Part shown: positions 38,301 through 50,900 of the stretch, in pieces | Layout: each line of letters opens with the position of its first letter | Numbering within the stretch: position 1 is the first letter of the stretch | NCBI GenBank assembly: GCA_039619475.1 | Contig: CM077116.1 | Location: 296,526,464-296,590,463 of the forward strand | From: Icerya purchasi | Lineage: Eukaryota > Arthropoda > Insecta > Hemiptera > Monophlebidae | Length of the DNA stretch: 64,000 nucleotides | Direction of reading: 5' to 3' | Notes under the pieces: generated by a model | The model's database searches: none | The model's input: the letters and a program-made list of their open reading frames with translations, nothing else | What the model was told of the DNA's origin: nothing | Translations under genes and position numbers: made by a program

Positions 38301-41300
38301 TGTTAGCCGCTTTTATCGTAGCCTAAATTTAACTTGGACCGTTTTTCAGAGCTGCATCAACCAAGGAATAGCATTATCTTCAGGAAAAAACTTGGTAAAC
38401 AGAGAAAAATTATGACCACCGACGGGAGTATCGTACGATCGATCCCAGCATGCGTGGTACCGGACGGGATTAACCGATTGTGGACAGATCCTTATGTTGC
38501 CCCTTTTTTTATGGTAAATATTAAAGAATTATTTTGTGCGTCACCAAAAAGCGACAAACGATACAGACTCGAACGAGTTAAAGTTCAGTAAGACTAACCG
38601 CTGCGTAATCATTTAAAAGTCTCTCTCTTTCCGCGTGGAAGCGTTAGCATGAAGTAAAAATCGCGTTCCACTGATTTAAAAAAAAAATGTTAAAAAAATT
38701 TTGTTACAAATCAATCAGGCAAAGTTCACACGAGCAGTAGTTAAAAAATCGATAAATACAACAATTCTGATTAAACCTTGTAAAGGCGAAGACGTACTAC
38801 TTCCAGAAATACCACTCATTCCGAACAATATAGAAATATATACAAATAAAATTTACCACAGCAGTTTTATTATCAAAATTATGGTTACCTTTAAAAAAAA
38901 TAAGTTTAGATACGGGTTACAGGGGCCACCGAAAACTTAAGTAATTTGATAAATTTTGAAAAAACTAATGTAGACAATCAATCAAAAACTCACCACGCGG
39001 TCGGAAATCTCTGTCGAGAAACAAGCCAGGTGACCTCAGTTTCTATAAAAACTGAATTTTCCGGAGCAAATGAAAACGTTCGCAGCGTCGCACTATTCCT
39101 ATTCGTATGGGTATTATTGCAATGGTGTTTTTTATTTGCGGCGAATTTAAATATCAAAGCAATGACTATCGATGCTGCGAAGAACTTAATTTATAATAGT
39201 CGGATAAACGATATCTTCTAAATTTAATTTTAAAACGACGCTTATTGGCTATGTTCGAATTGAATTAATTTTTATCAATGTACTTTTCGTTTGGTTAATT
39301 TATTGCGTAGACGTGCCATTTTATTGAAATTGCTAAACGTTTATACGTTCTGATTTGTTTATTTTATTAAGTTGGAAACCGGTACGATTATGAAAGAATT
39401 TTTTAATAAAATTTATAACTGCGTTCACCTTGCATCTGCAATGAAACAATTTCTTATTTGGAGCGATAAATCCGTCTAAATTTGAAACAATGAAACAGCG
39501 TGTTCTAATAACGGTAATAATAGAAGAGCACTTTATACTTACCAATCGGCCCTTTTTCGTTATAACACAAGGATCGGCCACTTCTCCGATAAGAAGTTCT
39601 TTTTCGGTAACAACATCTTTTTCGACGTTACTCTGCTGGCCGTTGTCAGCGCTGTTCTTTGCGAATGCAGTACCGGACAGAGTCACATTTCGAAACAGTT
39701 CTCGTTTTTCTTCAGCGGATACTGGTATTTTTGAATTCTGACAAACGAAAATAATAGTTTTTATTAACACAATGGGAAATAAAAAAGTACAATCTAAATC
39801 AGCGCTACAGTTTAAAAATCGTTACGTAAAAAAGATCAAGCTTTAAAATTGAATGCACTCGATGACAAAACCGAAATATAACAATACACATTATTATCTA
39901 AGGCAATGTAACGGGTTCAAAAAAAAAAAAAAATCCCGTCTTCCGCATTTTAAAAAATTATATTTTTGTATATTCTTCGAGTCTGTAGCAGCGTCAAAAA
40001 AGTTTTCACGCGCTGAAAAAGGCTTATAAACATAAATGACTAGTTTATACTAGTCAAAAAATTTGTAAAACCGTTAAAAAAAAAACAATGCTGTCAAATC
40101 TCCATTCGTGTTTACCGGATTATTGGACTTTTTAATTGAATATTCGCCCGATAACCTTCTTAACAATTATGCGCATTCGAAGCACCGAAAATGAAAAGTA
40201 TTTGCAACGAGCTTTATAAGACTATACAAAAGACGATTTAAACTTTCACACGCCTGATTATTAATTAACCGTGACAATGAAAGTTTCGGTATATTTATAA
40301 CAAATGCTGAAATTAAATTCTACATTTGTAAAAAGATAGGGACATATTTAAACTATTTCTGAATAAATTACGGTAATTGCAAAAACACTTTCCATCGGGC
40401 AGTATAAATCCCGTAACATTTGTAAACTATAGCGTCAAGCAAAAAAAATTACTGTACACCCTCGGAACGGATGGAAATTAGTTTTGAAAATGGGAAACCA
40501 CCTTCGTCTTTCAGGAACATCAACAACATTTGAAAAAAAAAAGCTAAATATTCCAGTTCAACGAAGTAATATCGACACAAGCAGCCTTCTAAGGAAAAGG
40601 TTAACAATAACGAGACCGACGAAATACTTCAACTTGTTATCACTTTTAAAATTGCGATACTGATACAGAAATGGCAATTCAATTTGTTCCCTTTTATTGT
40701 ATCGCATCGTATAATAAGAGCATTTATTCGATTCTTTTATTTTAAAAAAAAATATATATAGATATATATATATATTAAAAACTACTAAATTAATAACGAT
40801 GTTTTAATTAAATTTATGCCAACTGGGTGCCCTTTATATTATTAAATATCGTAGTGAATAACCAAAAACACTTTAATACATTTTTACAGTGTAATAGTTG
40901 AAATTTAAAATGTTAAGCGTCGAAAAATAAAAATCATATCGCAAATGTAGGCAAGTTGAAAAGAAACGAGAAGAATTCGAGCAATGTTTAATCGAAACGT
41001 CGTTTCCTTCAGGTAACGCCGATGGAGAAGAAATACGCAACATTTAAATCTCGACAACAAACAATAAAGACTGATGATTGTCGGCTTAGTCATCTCCTAG
41101 CACACTTTTGTTGTTATGTACATTCTACGTTCAGTCACCGGTTGCAGGATTTTTCGTCGATTTTCGTTCGTTATTATTATCGACAACTGCGATACATAAC
41201 GATCATAGAACCTCGCAAAATGCTCAACTATTATACCGTTTCCCGTTGTTTCGAGAGAAACACGATCAAATCTGCCGAGTAGGAATTCTTCAAACGAATA

Positions 41301-44300
41301 ATACTCGTCTTCGCTACAATCCGCCGAGAATAAGTTGCTACAATTCGATTGAGAACCGACCTAAACCAAAGGAATTGCTACATAATGAAATCGGTGACAT
41401 TTACGCTAGCTCCTAAGAATAAGTAGAACAGGCGAAAATTCTTCGAATTAAAAATTGGATAGTGTACGACGATCGAAAGACGGTGTATTGCATGAAAGAA
41501 AAAAAAGGTTACGATGAAATCCGCATATAATTCGAGGCGCAGGTTTAAATATCGATTTGAAAAGGGCTCGCAGTTTCTAATTTTTAAAATTTACTCGGGA
41601 CACTTTCTGTTTTTGCAATTAAACGACAACCCCGACGATATTTCAACGAGTATAGTATGACACAGTGCGTTTATTACGTCGATCATTTGACTAGGCCGTA
41701 GTGCGTGACCGACTTTTCGCATCACCTTACGCTTAACTAGTTAAATTTTTAAATAAATGTATGCATATTTTCAAATGGAAGTGTTGCATCTTTTCTCGTT
41801 TTTTTTTTAAAGGATAGAGAGATTACACTCTCCATAACATCTACTGTTACATTATTTAGAACACTTCGTATACATGTTTTCTCGGCTTCTTGGAAAAATA
41901 TTGAATATCGTGAATATGAAACCGATCTGCTTCGTAGAAGTGTTTTTTAGTTGTGCGGGGAAAATATGGCAATACGAAGGACTCGTAAGTCCTGGCAATA
42001 GTACGAGTAGATAATGCAAAGCGTGTACAGAAATTTTGTTAATTTTACGAAATTAGTTTAAACATTTTCCAGTTTACAAACAACTTCATTGAGCGATTAA
42101 TAATTTTCCCATTTTTCGCATAACACATACGTAAAATATGTACAAAACCGATGCAATGAAAATTATTCTTCCTTTTTTCGCGCATGGCTAACGATCGTAA
42201 TTTCGTAAATGTAACGTATTATATAAACACCCGAAAAATTTAAAAAAAAGAAAAACCTGTTGCGATATGATAAAATCAACGGCTGCTATCGGTTCAGTCT
42301 CATACTTTTCGACATCAAACGACGAACGATAAGTTCCTTTGTGTTCCTGTAAAACTTCGGGCGCGGATGGGCGATGCGATCTAGATGGCACGCTATCGCT
42401 CTCGTGTTCGTCCATGCCCTGTATAAAGAAGAAGAAAAGGTGGGGGGTAAACATAGAATTAATAAACAAGAACACGCTAATTTTATGTGTGCAAAGATAT
42501 CAATTACTAAAGGTAGCTCTGTTGTGTTCAGACGTGTATTTCTGATGTCTCTGTTTTTCTGTATTTATTTACTATTTCATCAGTGGCGATTATACCTGAC
42601 TTTTAGCAAAAATAAGAATATAAAACTTCTTCATACCTTAGCGTTCAGAATTTTATTCGTCTTAAATTAAAATTGAATTTTTTTGACTTTGTATTAAAAT
42701 GGAGAAAACCTGTATAAAATGTTGCCAGCTATTGCCAGTCGACGGTGATGTTTTTGTCATGTTCTGCCTGTAGCAATGACTTTCACCTGGAGTGTGCTAG
42801 CGTTGCTGCCAGGAGCTGGAGCAAAATGAGCAAGGCTGCCAGGGATTCCTGGAGTTGTGTAACATGCAAATCAGTTACTAAAGATGTAATAAAAAATATC
42901 CTGCGAGAAGAAATGAAGCTTTTGTATATCCGGATAGACAATCTTGTGAAAAAACTCGAAACAGTTGAAACTTTGTATCAGGCCTCACAGGAAAAATTAA
43001 TAGAAACTGTCGAGATCCTCCAAGCTGTGCGGAAAGAAAATTCAGAATTAAATAAACAGAACAGCGACTTGCTTTGTCGGATAGACAATCTCAAAACAAC
43101 AAACAAGGAAAAACAATATCATAATTTCAGGTATTCCAACGGCTCCCCAGGAAAGTATAAATGATTTAGTAATAAAAATTGGCGAGGTTACATGGACAAA
43201 AATAACAGAGACCGATATGGACATCTGGCATAGATTGCTAAGTCTCAACGACAAAATTATGCCAACATTGTTGTTCGATTATGTCACCGGGAGAAAAAAT
43301 TTGAACTTTTGCCGAACTGCCGACTGCGACACTCGGTGATATTTGGTTTACTGGACTTGATGCAAGAAATCTCTTTTTTGTTGCCGAGCACTTAACCCAA
43401 ATAAACTCCAATTTGTTACGTGAGGTTCGAACTTTGCGATTACACCAAAATTGAAGATTTATTTGGGTCAGAGACGGGAAAATTTTCGCGGGAAAGGATG
43501 AGAAAACACCCGTGATAAGAATCACATCGCACTTACAGATTTCCGGCTTAAAAAAAATTGTTGGGATGACTACTATACGATTTTGCTTATAGTTCAGGAT
43601 GTAAAACTTGCATTAAAGGTACATCAGTCAGAAGTAAAATTACAGTTACTATAAAATTATGAGTAATATCTATATTTTCTTTTTTATATTAAGGCTTATG
43701 GGAACTTCAACGTTAATATTTACGTTTATTTTTACTTTTACTATAACTTTATTAGAGCTAAAATTAGTGGCTATAATTTTACAAAGTTATCTAATTTATT
43801 TTCAAACTTCCCATTGCCTTATGTTTCGTTGTTTTAACTCCTTTTTTTTTCCTACTTGTGTAATTCCTTTGTTCGAACCGTACACTCCATAGTTTTAATC
43901 ATTCATTATGTAACGAAGAATGTTAGTGTATATTACACTAAATTTACTCCCGCCTTTAGTTTAAATTTAATCTCGTACACGGGTTTTTTACTTACGTTCA
44001 ACTATAACTTAACGTACTTCATTTTATTTATAACATCTAATAAATCTATTTTAGTTGTAGTGGTTGTTATCCTACACAGACTGACCTGTTTTCAGAATTA
44101 TGAAATTTATTTTCAAATCCGTTGTTACTATACTTTTTCCATTTCCTAATCTTTTTTTCTTTTCCTACTTGTGTAATTTCTTTGTTCCACCCATATACTC
44201 TATGGTCTTAATCATTCGTCACATAATAAATAGCACCCGTGTATATTTTACTACATTTACCTCCGCATTTAATTTTAATTTAATTTTCGTATATGGTTTT

Positions 44301-47300
44301 CCTACTTTTGATTAAATATAACTTAACGTATTAAATTTTATTCGTAAAATTTGATAAATCCATTTTAATTGTAAATGTGCGGCAATTTTATCTTTAAAAC
44401 CCGTAGCTACTAGTTCCAGTATCACTATATATATATTTCTTTTAGCTTTTCTTTAAATTATAACTACTTTTTCTTTAATTAAGGCAGTTGGAAAAAAAAA
44501 AACACAATCATCTGGATCAAACAATAAATCAAGTAAATTGGTTACTTATTCGTAAGCGTCAACTTCGTACTGTAATTAATTTTATTTATAACATTTCCTT
44601 CATCTGGAAAATATCGTAATTTGTTTATTAATATGCATCAAGAGTTTCAATCCTTATATATATATATATATATATATTGAATTGCACAGTTAATATTTTT
44701 CTTATTTATTTGAATTGGTAAATTTTATTAACATTAGTGATACGGTTAATATAATTCTGTTGGGTTTCTATTTAGTCAATAATAGTTTTAAACAATCGAA
44801 TGCAGCATAATGAATTAAATATATTTACCCTAAATGTAAGTAGTTTAAGAGCTCACTACAATGAACTGATTTTATAACTGAACGAGACAGAGATAGATTA
44901 TGATATTTTAGTGTTAACAGAAATTTGGCTAACTGCCGACGAGATAGAGCGATATATAATTCCAGGTTTCACTTTCCACGAAGACTGCAGAATTAACAAG
45001 AGATCAGGAGCTGTTTTAGTTTATTTCAAAGAAAATCTTATAATTTCAGATATTGATATTAAAAGATCCACTGGAAATGTAGTTAAAGCATCAAACTGGA
45101 TAATAATCGTTTCTTATCAATCGTGGGTTTATACCGTTTTTGCGATTCGCAAAATATGAACTATTTACATGACTTGAATGCTATTATAGCTTATCGTGTT
45201 AATTACGGGCGACGTAAATATAAACTTTCTTGATAGTGTTAAAAGCTTGAATTACTTAAATTTAATGAGAATGAATGGTTTTAAGAGTATGCAAAATCAA
45301 CCTACTTTTCACAGAGAAAAGGATTCTTATTCTTCTTGCCTGAATCATGTTTTTGTGCGGGGAATCAAAAATTTAAATGTTAAACTAAATATTTCTACTG
45401 AAGTTAGACCATGTAGATTCTCCGATCATTCAGTAATAAGTACGAAAATTACATTAAGTTGTAATTACAAAATCGCGTCTCACAATCCTACATATTTTAT
45501 TGATAAAGTATTGTTATGTAACAATTTAAAAACGACTATTTTAAATGAAATATACAATGATTCCATTACAATCGACGTTAAACTTGATACATTTATTTTA
45601 ATTGGAAAAAATGTTTTAAATAGATCAAAAAGGAAATTTAAAAACTTTAAAACACAGCGCAAAAGATCAGTATGGGTTACAGATGAGGTAATTTCTTTCT
45701 TCATAGAAACTCACTGTTTAATTTAACTAAAAATTATCCTATAGACGGTAACATGATTAGGCGTTTCAAACAGATTTCAAAAGAATTGCAAAAGTTAATT
45801 CGAGTTACAAAAACAGAAAATTTAGAATACGGCCGTTTGGTAGCTGCAGTTTACCTAGATTTTTGTAAAGTCTTTGATGTAGTCGATCACAAAATACTCC
45901 TCAAAAAGTTGTATGCATGTGAATTTCGGAGACTTATTTATGAATGGTTTCCGTCGCATCTCACAGACAGAAAATTTATCACGAAAATAAATAGTACACT
46001 TAACGACAATGTAATACAGGAGAATGGCGTACCGCAAGGCAGTATTCTGGGGTCAATTTTATTTCTTGTTTATGTTAATGATTTATGTAATTTAAATGTA
46101 TCCGGAAAAATCTTCAGTTATGCAGATGACACTGTTTTACTTGTAAGTTCAAGGTTCCCAAATATATTGCAGCAATTAGTACAAGCAGATGTGAACGAAA
46201 TACGCAAATGGATGATGATAAATTCTATAGGACTAAATGTAAAAAAAAAAAAACGAAATACTTAATATATTGCAATTTGCCGTAACATAGACGGGATCAG
46301 TTAAGTATACAATGGGAAAATAATATATTTATAGAACGAGCGTATAAAATATTTAGGAATATACTTAGACTGCAAATTGTTATGGAGATCTCATTTAGCA
46401 CATTTATCAACAAACTTGAGAAAGTTAAATTACTTGTTTTGTTACTTACAGCAAGTTTTTAATTATAGCTGAGAACTTTATATCTAGCATTATACCTATG
46501 GAATCATTCATTGGGGAAATACGACGAAATATCATATTTCACAAATAGATTCTTTACAAAAATCAATATGTAAAAAAATAAGCTCGAAAAAGCAGAACTG
46601 TGATTCTAAAAATCTTTTAACAATTATAATTTTATACTACATGCAACTGTTGTTATATATACAAAAAAAATAAAGATAAATTTGACATAAGAATTCCTGC
46701 AGGAATTACTAGAAAACATCAGTACAAGAAAAAACTAGCTTACCGTGTTTCAATAAATATCATGTTAGAAAGCAGGCTAGATACATATATGGGTCCTATT
46801 CTATATAACTTATTACCAGAAACGATAAAAACAAATCTCAGAAATTACAAATGCAAGCGTAAAATTTTATCTGATTACACTTCTGAAACTAATATTCGGC
46901 TTTGATTAAGTACTTGGGATATGATTAAGCATTTATATAAAATCACATTGCACTGAGCATTCTGTATCTTAAGTCACTACATTGCACATGAAAATATTAT
47001 ATAGCTAAAAATAAAAAAAAAAACATTATATGAAGTAAAATTCACTGCACTAAACCATTTTATATATTCATTTATTTATCTATTTATTTAACTTACATCT
47101 CACATCACGACGTAGTACTTATAAATATTTTACAAAATGAAAAGCACGAATAGAGTCTAAGCAAAAACTATAAATATAAGTATTTCTTTAGTATTTCTAG
47201 GTATTATAAACATAGCAATAACAAAATCATTTACACAATAAAATTTAGTACAGTAAATCGCCGGATTAGATATGTAAACAATAGCAGTTCATATAATATA

Positions 47301-47936
47301 AACCTATTAGAATTTCGATATATGTTATAAATCGATTGTTGTCACATCAGTTAATTATTTTAGATCGGTTAATACATAATTCTTATTATGCTTCACTTTG
47401 GTTTCTATACAAATAATAAATTTTAATCCATATTAATTTTCGGTTTAACAAAAGTTTAGTATAATTGCGGTTCATTTGATAAAAACGCCTAACATTGTTA
47501 TTACTGACAACACCATCATTTACAGTATAATCGTAAAACATGTACCGGTATAATTAACTTTACTTTGCGTCATGTAAACAGCACCGATAAAATACTTTGT
47601 TATCTTTTTAACATTCTTTAAAATAATTAAAACACACATTCTGTGTGTTCTGGTTATTTCAGTTATTTTATTTCTTAATGTTAGAATTATTTTATTTCAG
47701 TATAATTCTTCGTGCTACCCTAACTGTATCCATCAGTTTTTTTAATAGTTTAATTTAGATTTAACTTTGCATATTGTGATTGGAGTTCTCATGTTGAGTA
47801 TGTTGTGTATTAAGGATAGGGATATAAATGTGATAGCCGTTGAATGCAAATATTCAATACGTCTAAGATAGAAGTTTTAATTTTAATTTTTGTGTTTTGT
47901 ATCTTTAATTAATTATCTATATCTAAACTGATTTAA

Positions 47937-47978
<42 letters not shown>

Positions 47979-50900
47979 ACTAGGCCTATGCACATTAGTT
48001 TATATTTCGAAGCCATTATTCAATTAACTTTAAGAGTATTCTATTTTGTACAATTTTGTAAATATACTTTGATTTGTTGTTGTTGAATATTACAACGGAA
48101 GTATGTGTTTCGCACAGGCAATTAGCATACGGGATACCGAACAACTCGGGTAAAGCTTGGCGACTTGATGAAATTAAAATATTGAATTTAACTTTAACGA
48201 AATGATGATCTAGTATCGTGGCTATTTTTGGCTATAGCATTTACATAATTTGCTTTACAAATTAAATATGTCACAGACAAAAAAAAAAATCAGCAAAAAG
48301 CCATCACAGCTGTGTAAAAAAGGGGAAAAAATATTTTCTAACAATGATATATTAATATAACCGCAATTAAGTGAACTAAAAAGAATTTTTGAGACTCCAC
48401 CGTGAATTTTTCATACATATTTGCAGATTATTGTGATATTGACAGTGATAAAAGGCTTGGAGGGGTGTATATTAGCAATTTATATAATACTGTAGATTGG
48501 CTTTTTACGAGGGAAAATATAAACTTATTAGTGTAGAGCAGTGTCTTTCAAAGTGTGGGTCGCGACTCCCTGGGGATCGCGAACGAAACATAAGGGATCG
48601 CCGATTACAAATAAATTGAAAAAAAAAATACAAATAAAATTGAATGATTTATTAAAAATTAAAAACAACACAAAATCAAGTATGAAATGTTTTTAGTTAC
48701 TTATCACTAATTAATTATTAGTGAGATGGGTATGCCTGTTTCTTTTTTTTTACTAATTTATTAAAACGTGGTTGTATTTTTGATATGCAAACGATTAAGT
48801 CCTTTTCTAATTCCATTCTGTTTCTATATTTATTTTTTAAATGTACCATTGATGGGAATGTTAATTTACACACGTAGGATGTCGCAAATGGTACTATTAA
48901 ACTCAGAGCTTCCCTAGCAAGTTCTGGGTATTTTTCTTTTCGTCTCATACGGAATTCGTTAATCTTCTGTGAATTAAATTCCATTTTAAGCATCCCGTCA
49001 GACGCACGATCTATGAGTTTTTCTTTCATCGCTGTAGTAAGTTTAGCTAGTTCTAACGGCTTTTCCATAAAAGGATTAAAGATCCATCTTTGTCCATTAT
49101 CATCTTCAGATTTGGTTTCTGGAAAGTAATTTAATAGTTGGTCTTTCAAATTTTGCAGTTCTACTATCATATTAAAAATTTCAACGTCAATTTTCACTGA
49201 TTGATCACTTGAGATCTCTTCAATAATTTGCTCAACACAAGGAAATGACTCAAACACATTTTTCTTCACGGAAGTTATCCATAAACGAATTTTTTAAACG
49301 AATACACTGATTTTATCCCTTGCTGTTAGAATTATGTGTGCTATAATCGTGTTATGAACTCACTAAACACACAGTGGCACAAGGGCGGATGTGGTGCGAT
49401 GTTTTTCTCCCGTATTGTGATGTTATTGACTTTGTTATTGTAAACAACATTGAACACTTAACCTATGTATGTATCGAAAATGCACTTTTTCAGTTAATAG
49501 TTAATTAACTGTTTTTCAACAATAGAATATTTTCATAACCAGTAGAATTTTATTTCACCACAATGGAGCGACGAAAATCAAATTGGTTTTTAGTTTTCTA
49601 TTTTTCGATATTTTCATTTAGAACATTTTATTTAAGCATTAGTTATTTTCATTTAGAACATTTTATTTAAGCATTAGTTATTTTCATTTAGAACATTTTA
49701 TTTAAGCATTAGTTATTTTCATTTAGAACATTTTATTTAAGCATTAGTTATTTTCATTTAGAACATTTTATTTAAGCATTAGTTATTTTCATTTAGAACA
49801 TTTATACGAGAAAGGTTTTTGTATGTTGCATGAAATATTGAAAACCTACGAATCTTCGAGAAACCATCTCTGCAAAGTAGCAACATCCTAAAGGCTTATA
49901 AAATAAAAAGAAAATAATTCTCCGTATTATTCGGCGAATACCTATGTAATATTTAAAGTGGCTAATTGTTCGTTAAAATATTTGTAACAGAATAAGAAGA
50001 ATGATTATACCATTTGCTACAAGAAGTAGAAATTTATCAAAAATTAATGATTTTTAACTTCGCTATTTACCGTATTTTTATCGCTTTTCAGCTTGTTCTT
50101 TTTATTTTGTTCAGCAGTACTTCCAAAATTATAACAAAATATTCATTTCGTTTACACACTAGTTGATTTCTTAACTGTAATGGAAAAAAAATATTATTCT
50201 ATTTATCCCCCGTGGGGGTGGGGTGGTGGGGGGCATGCCCTAATATTTTGTATAAATACGAATTAATAACTCGCTTCTAACTGCCTTACTAATATCTTTC
50301 GTTCTGCTTCCCCTACAAATGTTTTCAGAGAACCGCCAAAAAAATTTTAAATTAAACTTTAAAAGTATAGAGGGAAGTGATAAATAGAAATCAAGGTTTA
50401 TCAATTGTTATCGAATTTCGCAGTTATTGTGCTCTTTCTCGAACGAGTAAAATAAAATTTTAAAAAAATGTAAAAAATTGTTACGTACCCACTGCGTTAA
50501 AGACTGTACGGTAAAAGTAACCGGATTTCCAGCGTTTTTAATAACTTGAACAGCTTTCTCGTGTGTAGCTGATCTTAAATCGACGCCGCTTACTTCTAAT
50601 ATACGATCTCCAGTCTACAATATTTAGATTATGAAAAATTTTACTAAAATCTGCATATATTTAATATTATTATTTATCACTCATATTCACGCGGCATTTC
50701 TGTTAAGACTTTTCGGAATGGATATAATTTGTTTCTAGATAGACTTATAATTCAGAGAATGATGTTATAAATACTAAAAATTAATTATTGCGGTTGAGAA
50801 TAATTAATTTATGCTTTTTATAACGCGATTGAATGGTAAACTCTGAAAGTGAAAATTTCATCGCAAATTAAAAGTTTTTCCACGCTTATAAAAAACAAAT

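Larger units (their letters stand above)
42690..46905 (+). mobile_element. LINE with PHD-finger ORF1 (Jockey/CR1-group), disabled
   Basis: ORF1 (42700-43550) has a PHD-type finger, a coiled coil and an FP-like C-terminal domain. After a 1.25-kb noncoding spacer with a direct repeat, ORF2 (44802-46903) has endonuclease and RT parts. The endonuclease reads [25 protein letters not shown], and [12 protein letters not shown]. The RT reads [27 protein letters not shown] and [10 protein letters not shown]. The 3' end, [20 protein letters not shown], matches the minus-strand copy at 35.5 kb. Stops, frameshifts and an apparent deletion between the endonuclease and RT (about 45726-45790) disable it. 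It is in the PDZ-gene intron, opposite strand. Confidence 0.8.

Noticed and set aside
38412..38591. An ATG-started frame in moderately G+C-rich DNA ([20 protein letters not shown] at its start)
   Set aside because: No domain, no splice context fitting the PDZ gene on the other strand, and no repeat homology seen. Probably chance.
49611..49803. Regularly spaced repeats resembling a CRISPR array
   Set aside because: Units are contiguous with no spacers, and the window is eukaryotic. It is a minisatellite.
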